Below, one piece after another: positions 6,433 through 14,384 of a stretch of 41,867 nt of DNA. The DNA comes from UBA5109 sp964606735 (GTDB lineage: Bacteria; Pseudomonadota; Gammaproteobacteria; Pseudomonadales; Pseudohongiellaceae), in contig CAZSHI010000020.1 in the NCBI GenBank assembly GCA_964606735.1, positions 1 to 41,867 on the forward strand, written 5' to 3'. How positions within the stretch are numbered: the first letter of the stretch is position 1; every line of letters begins with the position of its first letter. The position numbers and the translations under genes were made by a program. The notes below the pieces were generated by a model. It worked only from the letters and a program-made list of their open reading frames with translations. It was not told the DNA's origin and made no database searches.

Positions 6433-9053
6433 GTGAAGAGCAGCATTCTCCGCAGGGCTTGAGTCAGCAGCAGGCGCAGAAGTTGCTGCTTGAGTATGGC
6501 CCCAATCAATTGCCCGAACCCAAAGAGCCGGGTGTGCTCAGTATTTTTCTGCGACAGTTCCGCAGCCCCTTCATTTACATTCTGTTGATAGCCGCCATTG
6601 CTTCTTTGGCGCTTGGACAGCGAGCCAACGCGCTGTTTATTTTTGCGGTACTCCTGCTCAATGCAGCGATCGGCACGGTGCAGGAATTCTCTGCACAGCG
6701 AGCTGCAGCAGCACTGCGTAACATGGTCAAGGGGGATGCCCAGGTTATTCGGGATGGTGTGCGGCAGAAAATCAAGATTGAACAACTGGTGCCTGGTGAT
6801 CTGGTACGGCTGGCCTCCGGCGATAAAATTCCGGCGGATATCCGGTTGCTGGATAGCAGGGATCTGGCACTGGATGAGTCGCTGTTGACCGGTGAATCCC
6901 TGGCAGTTCCTAAAAATGCCAGTGTGGATGTTGCCGTGGATGCGCCATTGGCGGAACGCAGCAACTACTGTTTTGCTGGGACTATTGTAACCCGGGGTCG
7001 CGGGCAGGGTCTGGTGACGCATACAGCCCTGCAAACCCAGATTGGACTAATCGCACAACATGTGACGCTGGGGGATTCAGTCAGGCCCCCCCTGATGATC
7101 AGGATTGAACGTTTTACCTATCAGGTCGCTGGCGCCATCCTGCTGGGCATACTGCTGTTGGTCGCCATCATGATCCTGCGTGGCTATGATCTGCAGGGCA
7201 TGATCATGATGAGTATTGGACTTGCCGTGTCGACCATTCCGGAAGGCTTACCGGCAGCATTGACCGTGGCGCTGGCCATCGGCATGCGTCGCATGGCCAG
7301 GCAGCATGTCATTATTCGTAAACTGGTGGCCGTCGAGGCACTGGGATCCTGCACCTTTATTTGTTCCGACAAGACCGGCACTCTGACGGTGAACGAACTG
7401 ACGGTCCGTCAGGTAAGCCTACCGGATGGCAGGGAATATCAGGTCACTGGTGAGGGGGTGTCCCCCGGCGGCTCGATCAGCGGAGCCGATAGTCAGGCAC
7501 TGGAAACGCTATGTCTGGCGGGGCTACTGGCCAACGAGAGTCATCTGGATTATTCGGGCGTAGAGTGGGCTGGTGAAGGGGATATTGTCGATGTCGCTTT
7601 TCTGGTGCTAGCCAAAAAACTGGGACTATCCCTGTCTGGCGCGCGTCAGCAATATGCCCAGCTAGATACAGTGCCTTATGAATCTGAACGGGCCTATTCC
7701 TGCAGCCTGAATCAGTGGCCAGCTGGCTCAGCCCTGTTTGTTAAAGGCAGCCCCGAAAAAATTCTCGGCATGAGTGAATACATGCTCTGTCAGGGAGAAG
7801 TAAAAGCCATAGATCGGGACTTGCTGACAGATCAGTTTGAAGCGCTGGCGACCAGTGGATATCGCATTATTGCTCTTGCCTGGCGGCAGAATCACCCGCA
7901 TGGCAGTATTGCCACGCCGCAGGGCATGACCTTTCTGGGCATGGTCGCCATGATTGACCCGGTGCGTCCGGAAGCCCGGCAGGCCATCAGTCGTTGTCAT
8001 GCTGGTGGTATTCAGGTCGCCATGATTACCGGGGATCACCCGGCCACCGCCAAGGCCATCGCGCTGGAGCTGAATTTGTGCTCAGAAGATGTCGAGGTGG
8101 TCAGCAGTGAAATGATTCGCCAAGCCCTGGCGCAAAGCGATCAGGCGCTGGATGAGCTGATTCTGAATGGCAGGGTTTTTGCGCGTATTGAGCCTACCCA
8201 GAAAGAGCTGATCGTCGACCGCCTGATGCGCGCTGGTCATTTTGTGGCAGTAACCGGAGATGGTGTTAATGATGCGCCTGCGATGCGCCATGCCCACGCT
8301 GGCGTGGCAATGGGGAAACGGGGAACTGATGTCGCCAGGGAAACAGCAGACCTCATCATCACCGACGACAATTTTGCATCCATTGTGGACGGTATTGAGC
8401 AGGGGCGTATTGTTTACAACAATATCCGTAAGGTCATTGCCCTGCTGATTGCCACCGGGTTTTCTGCGCTTCTGCTGTTTTTCTGCACGGCACTGGCGGG
8501 CTATCCGATGCCGCTGATTGCGGTTCAGCTGCTCTGGCTGAATCTCATCGCCAACGGCTTGCAGGATGTGGCACTGGCCTTCGAACCCGGAGAGGGCGGT
8601 GAACTGGACAAGCCGCCACGCAGCCCCCAGGAACCGATATTTGAAAACCGTATCATTCAGCATGTGCTGATCACAGGCACGGTGATGGGTTTGCTGGCCT
8701 TTGCAGTCTATGCCTGGTTAATTGAAAATGGCAGTGATATTGCCTATGCCAGAAATCTGACACTGATGCTGATGGTACTGTTTGGCAACATTCATGCGCT
8801 GAGCAGTCGCTCGGAAACACGCTCACTGTTTCAAATCCGTTTCTTTGCAAACCCCTTTCTGATCCTGGCGGTGCCTCTTGCCCAGTTGATACACATCGGG
8901 GCCTTGTATTTGCCAGGGCTGAATACGGTACTGGCATTGAGCCCGATCAGGCTCAGCGAGTGGCTGGTGCTGGCAGGCATCGCCCTGTGTCTCCTGCTGA
9001 TTGAAGAAATTCACAAGTACTGCCTGCGCCGGCAGGCTCTGAGGCAGCGCTGA
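6429..9053 (+). CDS. P2-type cation-transporting ATPase
   Basis: An 874-residue inner-membrane pump. The order is N-terminal cation-ATPase domain, M1-M2, actuator domain with LTGES (TGES 154-157), M3-M4 with STIPEGLPAAL, the phosphorylation motif CSDKTGT (Asp314 phosphorylated), nucleotide-binding domain with FVKGSPE, the hinge TGDGVNDAP (609-615) and M5-M10. The PEGLP motif and overall plan match the P2 family (Ca2+ or Na+ pumps). In M6, where SERCA has a conserved NLVTDG, this protein has NLIANG, so the Thr and Asp calcium ligands are Ala and Asn; the transported ion is therefore uncertain. I recall a bacterial subfamily with the same IQDVALAFEPGE ending. It is translationally coupled to trxC by a four-base overlap. 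Confidence 0.93.
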   Translation: MSEEQHSPQGLSQQQAQKLLLEYGPNQLPEPKEPGVLSIFLRQFRSPFIYILLIAAIASLALGQRANALFIFAVLLLNAAIGTVQEFSAQRAAAALRNMVKGDAQVIRDGVRQKIKIEQLVPGDLVRLASGDKIPADIRLLDSRDLALDESLLTGESLAVPKNASVDVAVDAPLAERSNYCFAGTIVTRGRGQGLVTHTALQTQIGLIAQHVTLGDSVRPPLMIRIERFTYQVAGAILLGILLLVAIMILRGYDLQGMIMMSIGLAVSTIPEGLPAALTVALAIGMRRMARQHVIIRKLVAVEALGSCTFICSDKTGTLTVNELTVRQVSLPDGREYQVTGEGVSPGGSISGADSQALETLCLAGLLANESHLDYSGVEWAGEGDIVDVAFLVLAKKLGLSLSGARQQYAQLDTVPYESERAYSCSLNQWPAGSALFVKGSPEKILGMSEYMLCQGEVKAIDRDLLTDQFEALATSGYRIIALAWRQNHPHGSIATPQGMTFLGMVAMIDPVRPEARQAISRCHAGGIQVAMITGDHPATAKAIALELNLCSEDVEVVSSEMIRQALAQSDQALDELILNGRVFARIEPTQKELIVDRLMRAGHFVAVTGDGVNDAPAMRHAHAGVAMGKRGTDVARETADLIITDDNFASIVDGIEQGRIVYNNIRKVIALLIATGFSALLLFFCTALAGYPMPLIAVQLLWLNLIANGLQDVALAFEPGEGGELDKPPRSPQEPIFENRIIQHVLITGTVMGLLAFAVYAWLIENGSDIAYARNLTLMLMVLFGNIHALSSRSETRSLFQIRFFANPFLILAVPLAQLIHIGALYLPGLNTVLALSPIRLSEWLVLAGIALCLLLIEEIHKYCLRRQALRQR

Positions 9054-9062
9054 GTCAGGCCC

Positions 9063-10169
9063 TCAGGTCAGTCTGCCAAGGTCTTCGCGTGAGAAAGGAA
9101 TGATGTCCTGTTCATGCTGCTGGTGAATTTTTTGCGCCCAATGCGCGTCACTGATAAGGGCACGTCCTACCGCCACCAGGTCAAACTCCTCCTGCGCCAG
9201 ACGTTCCAGTAATTCATCCAGGCCACCACTATGGGCATCTTCACCGGCGAAGCTGGAAATAAAATCGGTATCCAGTCCGACGCTGCCGACGGTGATCACC
9301 GGTTTGCCACTGAGTTTTTTCGTCCACCCTGCCAGGTTCAGCGTAGAGCCTTCAAATTCAGCATCCCAGAAGCGACGCTGGCTGGCATGAAAAATATCGA
9401 CGCCAGCATCGACCAGTGGCTGAAGAATCTGTTCCAGTTCCTGCGGGCTGGTGGCAATTTTATCCTCGTAGTTGGCAATCTTGAATTGTGAAAAACGATA
9501 GATGATCGGATAGTCCGGCCCCACCGCCTGGCGAACTGCTGCCACCGTTTCGGCAGCAAAGCGCGCACGCGCCTCAATGGAACCACCATAGCCATCATTG
9601 CGCTGGTTGAGCTTGGGCCACATAAACTGGTCGGGCAGATAGCCATGGGCGCCATGAATTTCCAGGGCATCGAAATTCAGGCGTTTGGCGTCTGCGGCAG
9701 CCTGGGCAAAAGCACCGATACAATCGTCGATGTCCTGCTGGGTCATGCTGCGAACAGGCGTGTCTTCGCCGTAAGGATTGATTTCGGATGGTCCAATTGA
9801 AGGAAGTTCAGGGTGCAATGCTTTTTGCGTGGTTCGCATGGCTCCCTGATGCCAGAGCTGCGGCGCAATTTTACCGCCAGCGGCATGAACTTCATTGACC
9901 ACATGTTGCCAGGCGGCCAGTGCTTCTTCACCATGAAAGCAGGGTATGTTGCTGTCGCCGCTTGCCACCGGATGTCCAATGGACGTCCCCTCGGTAATGA
10001 TCAGGCCTATTTCTCCCTCCGCCCGGCGCCGGTAATAGGCTGCGACATCGGGTCCTGGAATACCTCCCGGTGATTGGGTGCGCGTCATGGGCGCCATCAA
10101 GAGCCGATTGTCCAGCTGCAGTTTTTCACTGACAAAGGGTTGAAACAGAAGGGAAAGATCAGATGGCAT
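9063..10169 (-). CDS. NADH:flavin oxidoreductase, Old Yellow Enzyme family
   Basis: A 368-residue FMN-binding (beta/alpha)8 barrel. Family signatures include LLMAPMTRTQSPGG near the N-terminus, PQLWHQGAM, the active-site EIHGAHGYLPDQFMWP with the His pair that binds the substrate carbonyl, NQRNDGYGGSIEARARF and the phosphate-binding VGRALISD. These enzymes use NAD(P)H to reduce activated C=C bonds of enones or nitro-compounds. It starts 26 bases after the stop of the GGT-like gene and is probably the third gene of the apbE-ggt-like operon. It lacks a signal peptide, so it acts in the cytosol, unlike its two upstream neighbours. It is convergent with the P-type ATPase gene nine bases away. Confidence 0.93.
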   Translation of the reverse strand: MPSDLSLLFQPFVSEKLQLDNRLLMAPMTRTQSPGGIPGPDVAAYYRRRAEGEIGLIITEGTSIGHPVASGDSNIPCFHGEEALAAWQHVVNEVHAAGGKIAPQLWHQGAMRTTQKALHPELPSIGPSEINPYGEDTPVRSMTQQDIDDCIGAFAQAAADAKRLNFDALEIHGAHGYLPDQFMWPKLNQRNDGYGGSIEARARFAAETVAAVRQAVGPDYPIIYRFSQFKIANYEDKIATSPQELEQILQPLVDAGVDIFHASQRRFWDAEFEGSTLNLAGWTKKLSGKPVITVGSVGLDTDFISSFAGEDAHSGGLDELLERLAQEEFDLVAVGRALISDAHWAQKIHQQHEQDIIPFSREDLGRLT

Positions 10170-10195
10170 AAGCGTGTATTAGAAAGAATGATGTA

Positions 10196-12130
10196 TTAAA
10201 AACCGATGGCGGTGTCATCGCCGAAATCACTGGCACCACCCATCATGGTGCCCTGTTCCTGATTGAGCAGGATGGCGGTGATCGGGCCCGATGTTTTTTC
10301 GCGGAACTCGAGCTGGTAACCCTTGCGGATCAACTGGCGCAGCACCAGGGTGTCCATATCGGAGCGCAGTATCAGGCGGCCCGGCTGGCTGTAATGCCTG
10401 CCGAAAGAAGAGTGCATCTGATAGCTCTCGATATTGGCCGCTTCAGTGGCCTGCTGTACATCCATGCCAAACTCGACAATATTGAGGAAAAACTGCAGCA
10501 ACCACTGGTCCTGCCCGTCACCACCCTGCACGGAAAAAGCCATCAGGGGCTTGCCATTCTGGGTAGCGATGCTGGGAGATAGCGTCGCGCGTGGACGTTT
10601 GCCAGGCTCCATCAGATTGAATGGGTTGCGTGTTTCATCCAATTCAAAACTCTGCATGCGCTGTGACAGGCTCATGCCGGTCGAACCGGCGATAAAAGCT
10701 GGCATCCAGGCACCGCTGGGGGTCATGGATACCATCCAGCCTTCTGCGTCAGCCGCCTGAATCGAAGTGGTGCCAGCGTGGAATCCTTCGTCATGGCTCA
10801 TGATGCTGACCACATTACCATTACTTTCTTGGCGTTCTGTATCGACAGCTGCGCCCTGCCAGCCGGGCGCAATATTGGGTCGCCAGCGCTGCAGGATATC
10901 CTGATAGGGGTTGCTGCCGCCCTGAAAGGGGTAGGGGTCACCGGGGCCGATATCTGTCTGATTCTGATCCGGATTGATTAATGCGGCACGGGTGCGGGCA
11001 TAGTCCTTGGATAACAAACCCTCCAGTGGCTCATCAGGCGGAAAGTAAGGGTCGCCATAGTAAAAATCCCGATCGGCAAAGGCCAGGTTGCTGACCTGAT
11101 ACAGGGTGTGGATGTATTCAGCACTGTTATAGCCCATGCTCTTGAGATCCATGTCTTCCAGCATGTTGAGCATTTGCAGCATCACGGGACCCTGTACCCA
11201 GCTATCGAGTTTGTAGACGGTCATATCCTTGTAGGTGGTCGATACCGGTTTTTCCAGATAGACCTGATAGTTGTCCAGATCAGCCATGGTGAAGAGGCCG
11301 CCGGCTACCTGACTTGCCCTGACGATTTCTTCAGCAATATCACCGCGATAGAAACGGTCATAGGCGGCCATGATGGCCTCCTTGCGGCTGGCACCTTCGG
11401 CCAGTGCGTCGGCCTCGGCCTCTACCAGCTTTAACAGGGTATTGCGCAGATCTTCCTGCACGAAAAGTTCGCCGGGTCGTGGTGCAGCCCAGGCTCGTGG
11501 ATTTCTCGGATCCAGATTGGGCAGCATGACACGGGCGGTATCCGGCCATATGCGTAAAAAGTTTTTCTCGCTTTCGATAAGCTCGGCCTTGCTGCGTTCA
11601 ATGGGGTAGCCGGCGGCCATATCAATGGAAGGGCCGAGTACCTCTGCCAGGCTGAGAGTGCCAAATTCAGCCAGCATCACCATCAATCCAGCCGGGGTGC
11701 CGGGTGTCACAGCCGCCAGCGGGCCATAGTCGGGAGGATATTCATAATTGAAATTATTGAAATACTCCGGGGTAGCGCCACTGGGCGCTACACCGAGGGC
11801 ATTGAGCGCAATCACTTCACCGGTATGGGGGTTGTGGATCAGAGCCTGGGTTTCACCACCCCAGCCCAAGGTGTCCCACATGGTGGCGGACGCAGCAAGC
11901 ATGGCTGCAGCAGCATCAACAGCATTGCCACCCTTGTTGAACATCATGGTGCCTGCAGAGGCTGCCAGAGGCTTGCCAGCGACAGCCATCCACTGAGTGC
12001 CATAGACCACCGGCTTGTTGGAATAACGCAATTCCTGTGCGCTGAGCGCATTGATCAGGGAAAGCAAAAGTATTGCGGTAATCAGAAAGGTCGACCGGTA
12101 GCGTCGCAGACAGAGATAGATGTTTTTCAT
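10196..12130 (-). CDS. Exported gamma-glutamyltransferase-like Ntn hydrolase, divergent substrate site
   Basis: A 644-residue protein with an N-terminal signal or anchor (hydrophobic stretch about residues 15-30, ending ALSAQ). It has the GGT scaffold: KPLAASAGTMMFNKGGNAVD, a long alpha-beta domain, and the autoprocessing site AGTTSIQAADAEGW with Thr454 in the nucleophile position. GGTs cleave gamma-glutamyl bonds in the periplasm. Several substrate-site positions differ: the conserved Arg of the DFRE-AP motif, which holds the glutamyl carboxylate, is replaced (ALNALGVAP), TTH is TTS and the SSMSP lid is ATLSP. A changed acyl substrate is therefore likely. It starts 32 bases after apbE and 26 bases before the ene-reductase gene. 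Confidence 0.85.
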   Translation of the reverse strand: MKNIYLCLRRYRSTFLITAILLLSLINALSAQELRYSNKPVVYGTQWMAVAGKPLAASAGTMMFNKGGNAVDAAAAMLAASATMWDTLGWGGETQALIHNPHTGEVIALNALGVAPSGATPEYFNNFNYEYPPDYGPLAAVTPGTPAGLMVMLAEFGTLSLAEVLGPSIDMAAGYPIERSKAELIESEKNFLRIWPDTARVMLPNLDPRNPRAWAAPRPGELFVQEDLRNTLLKLVEAEADALAEGASRKEAIMAAYDRFYRGDIAEEIVRASQVAGGLFTMADLDNYQVYLEKPVSTTYKDMTVYKLDSWVQGPVMLQMLNMLEDMDLKSMGYNSAEYIHTLYQVSNLAFADRDFYYGDPYFPPDEPLEGLLSKDYARTRAALINPDQNQTDIGPGDPYPFQGGSNPYQDILQRWRPNIAPGWQGAAVDTERQESNGNVVSIMSHDEGFHAGTTSIQAADAEGWMVSMTPSGAWMPAFIAGSTGMSLSQRMQSFELDETRNPFNLMEPGKRPRATLSPSIATQNGKPLMAFSVQGGDGQDQWLLQFFLNIVEFGMDVQQATEAANIESYQMHSSFGRHYSQPGRLILRSDMDTLVLRQLIRKGYQLEFREKTSGPITAILLNQEQGTMMGGASDFGDDTAIGF

Positions 12131-12162
12131 GTCCTAACCTTAAGCGCTTGGAGACAAAAAGG

Positions 12163-13683
12163 CTAGTCCTGCAGACTCATTTCAATGCTGACACTGAAAG
12201 CACCGACTTCGCCAAAACGCTCCTGTTCGAGCGACTGAGTGCCTTCACTCATGGTGAATTCGACACTGCGGTGATTATGCCCGCCATCTTCACGTGATGC
12301 TTCGACATGCAACAGGTAAGTTCCCGGCTGCAGGAGATTGCCGTTGTCGTCACGACCATCCCAGGTCAGGGTATATTCCCCGGGTGCGCGGGTGGGTCGG
12401 GTGACATTGTTTTTTTCCAACGTGGAGCGTCGACCTGCGCGTCGCCACCAGCGCGAATTGGTACCAGCCCAGCGTTCTTCGGTTCCCAGCAGTAGCAGGT
12501 TCTTGATGGCCACTTCGTCAATATCGCTGATCCAGATGGCAACGTAGGGGCGGTGGTAGGTGCCATTGCCTTCGCGGGGTGGCACGGAATACTCAAGCGT
12601 CAGGTTGAAATTGGCATCGTTGAGCTTTTGTAGTTCCTCGCTGAGGTACTGGTTCCAGCCAGATGAAATCACCTGTGAGCCGCTTTTATCAATCATCAGG
12701 GCTTCGATACCGGGGAGGGACTCGACCAGGGTCAGTGCATCCTGCGTGTTCAGGACCGACAAACTGGTCGCAACCGCATCTGCTGTTATGGCGTCATCGG
12801 CAATCACCACGGTATAGATGCCATTGAAAACCGGCCAGCCGCTTTGCGGGATGATGATATGGCTGAACTGGCGCATCAGAATCTGGCGGGTTCGGCTGTC
12901 ATGTCCACTGGTGGCGATCGCCTTGGAGTTCAGTGACAGTGAGCTGATAAAATTGTCATTGTCAGAGACAGTTTCGGGATCGGCAATCTTAACATCCCAG
13001 CCTGACTCGCCGGGAGGCGTTCCCCAGTAGACGGCGTCTCCACCGATGTCCAGTTTGATAGCGGAAGCCTGGGGCAGTTCGCGCCGCAATACTTCCATGC
13101 CCTTATCGATGATATAGCCCTTGGCCAGGCCTGAAGGCTCAATTTCAATACCCTCACCCAGACTGATACTGTTAGCGGCAATACTGATTTCACCTATTCG
13201 TGCAGCACGGGCAACCGCCAGGGCATCATTGCGGTTGGGAACCTGCTGGGCTTCTTCAGCGGCATCCCAGAAATCTATAACCTGACCCAGTCGGCAGGAA
13301 AAGGTCCCTTCACTGCGATTGACCCATTCCTCACAGGCAGTAATGACATCTACCAGGGCTTGCGAGGCGGAGTCCGTGCTGCGAGCTTGGTTCAGCTGCA
13401 TAAGCTCACTGTCTTCCCGGTAGGTGCTTAATGCTTGCTCCAGGCTGGCAATTTCAGCAACAGCCGAATCGATGGCGGCATCAGCACCCCTAGAATCAGC
13501 AATATAGATGCTGATATCCATCGAAGTCCCCAGTACTTCTTCATAATGGCGGCTGACATCCTGGGCTGTTGCCAGTGCAGGCACAAAGGATGCAGTCAGC
13601 CACAAAATACTGGATAATGCCCCGCTTAAGCTCTTACAGGGGATACGGGCGAGAACAGGGGAACAGTTTTTATTTTTTTGCAT
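12163..13683 (-). CDS. Exported FAD:protein FMN transferase (ApbE) fused to DUF2271
   Basis: A 506-residue exported fusion. A Lys-rich start and hydrophobic core ending ALATAQ form the signal peptide. Residues about 38-335 are ApbE: YEEVLGTSMDISIY, EPSGLAKGYIID, IKLDIGGDAVYWG and the magnesium-site ITADAVATSLSVL. ApbE moves FMN from FAD onto Thr or Ser of periplasmic or membrane targets. Residues about 350-506 are a DUF2271 domain (YHRPYVAIWISDID, RWWRRAGRR, APGEYTLTWDGRDDNGNLL, GTYLLHVEASREDGG). In other bacteria ApbE, DUF2271 and PepSY proteins are genomic neighbours; here two are fused and the third is the divergent gene 56 bp away. No flavinylation target with a clear DxxTGAT motif was found nearby. 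Confidence 0.87.
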   Translation of the reverse strand: MQKNKNCSPVLARIPCKSLSGALSSILWLTASFVPALATAQDVSRHYEEVLGTSMDISIYIADSRGADAAIDSAVAEIASLEQALSTYREDSELMQLNQARSTDSASQALVDVITACEEWVNRSEGTFSCRLGQVIDFWDAAEEAQQVPNRNDALAVARAARIGEISIAANSISLGEGIEIEPSGLAKGYIIDKGMEVLRRELPQASAIKLDIGGDAVYWGTPPGESGWDVKIADPETVSDNDNFISSLSLNSKAIATSGHDSRTRQILMRQFSHIIIPQSGWPVFNGIYTVVIADDAITADAVATSLSVLNTQDALTLVESLPGIEALMIDKSGSQVISSGWNQYLSEELQKLNDANFNLTLEYSVPPREGNGTYHRPYVAIWISDIDEVAIKNLLLLGTEERWAGTNSRWWRRAGRRSTLEKNNVTRPTRAPGEYTLTWDGRDDNGNLLQPGTYLLHVEASREDGGHNHRSVEFTMSEGTQSLEQERFGEVGAFSVSIEMSLQD

Positions 13684-13697
13684 GCTCTTCTTGGATC

Positions 13698-13716
13698 GTT
13701 AAATTAAAAGTTAAAT
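13698..13716. repeat. GTTAAAT direct repeat in the apbE/PepSY divergent promoter region
   Basis: Two exact copies of GTTAAAT (13698-13704 and 13710-13716) are spaced 12 bp start to start in the 56-bp gap between two divergent genes. They could be paired half-sites of a shared regulator or simply AT-rich promoter sequence. Confidence 0.3.
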
Positions 13717-13739
13717 AGCTGGAATAACCAAGCGACATT

Positions 13740-14333
13740 ATGGCAATAAATCGTACTCTCGTGAACTGGTCACGAACCGTTCATGTTTACCTATCAATCG
13801 CGCTTCTCATCGTTCTGGTTTTCTTTTCAATTACCGGCATCACGCTCAATCATGCCGAGCTCATGACCGGTGAGCCTGTCAACGAAAGCCGTACCATTGA
13901 GTCGCTGCCTGAACTGCCACGCAATGATGAAGGCATGATTGCCGAGTCGCCCGAACTGGCTGCCTACCTGAAAGCTGAATTCAATATCCGTCTTGAATTC
14001 GCCACCGTCACATATGACGACCCTTTTCTGACCATCAATTACGATGCGCCGGGGCGGATCTCTCTCGTTGAGTTTGATCATGACTTCAACGAGGTCTATG
14101 CAGAAAACACAGATTACGGTCTGGTTGCTGTGTTAAACGACCTGCACAAGGGACGCTATACCCATATTGTCTGGAATGCCCTGATCGATATTAGCGCCAT
14201 CATCCTGACCATTTTTTCACTGGCCGGATTTGTGCTCCTGTTGCCAAACAAATTCCGCTTCAGGAAAGTCCTCAAATATTCTGTCATTGGCACTGTCATC
14301 TCGACACTTGCCTATTTTATTGCCACCCTTTAA
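13740..14333 (+). CDS. PepSY-associated transmembrane helix protein
   Basis: A 197-residue inner-membrane protein of the COG3295-like PepSY-TM type. A first helix (about residues 16-38, VYLSIALLIVLVFFSITGI) precedes a periplasmic domain of about 110 residues; two C-terminal helices follow at about 145-168 and 176-196. The typical LNDLHKGRYTHIVWNALID motif carries conserved His residues, as does ITLNHAEL. Relatives are associated with extracytosolic electron transfer and iron or metal reduction and are often encoded beside ApbE and DUF2271. Divergence from the ApbE-DUF2271 gene suggests that the two work together. It is convergent with the DUF5916 gene. Confidence 0.85.
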   Translation: MAINRTLVNWSRTVHVYLSIALLIVLVFFSITGITLNHAELMTGEPVNESRTIESLPELPRNDEGMIAESPELAAYLKAEFNIRLEFATVTYDDPFLTINYDAPGRISLVEFDHDFNEVYAENTDYGLVAVLNDLHKGRYTHIVWNALIDISAIILTIFSLAGFVLLLPNKFRFRKVLKYSVIGTVISTLAYFIATL

Positions 14334-14384
14334 ACGAAAATATTATTCCAGGGCTTCCGAACAGTTTCGGGTTTAACAGCAGGC

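Noticed and set aside
6279..7034. Minus-strand open frame of 251 codons
   Set aside because: Antisense to trxC and the P-type ATPase; the composition follows the real frame's third-codon bias. Not a gene.
8082..8663. Minus-strand open frame of 193 codons
   Set aside because: It is antisense to the P-type ATPase, with no family features and no ribosome binding site.
12930..13193. Minus-strand alternative frame of 87 codons
   Set aside because: It lies inside the ApbE-DUF2271 gene in another frame and its product has no recognisable family or signal; a shadow frame.
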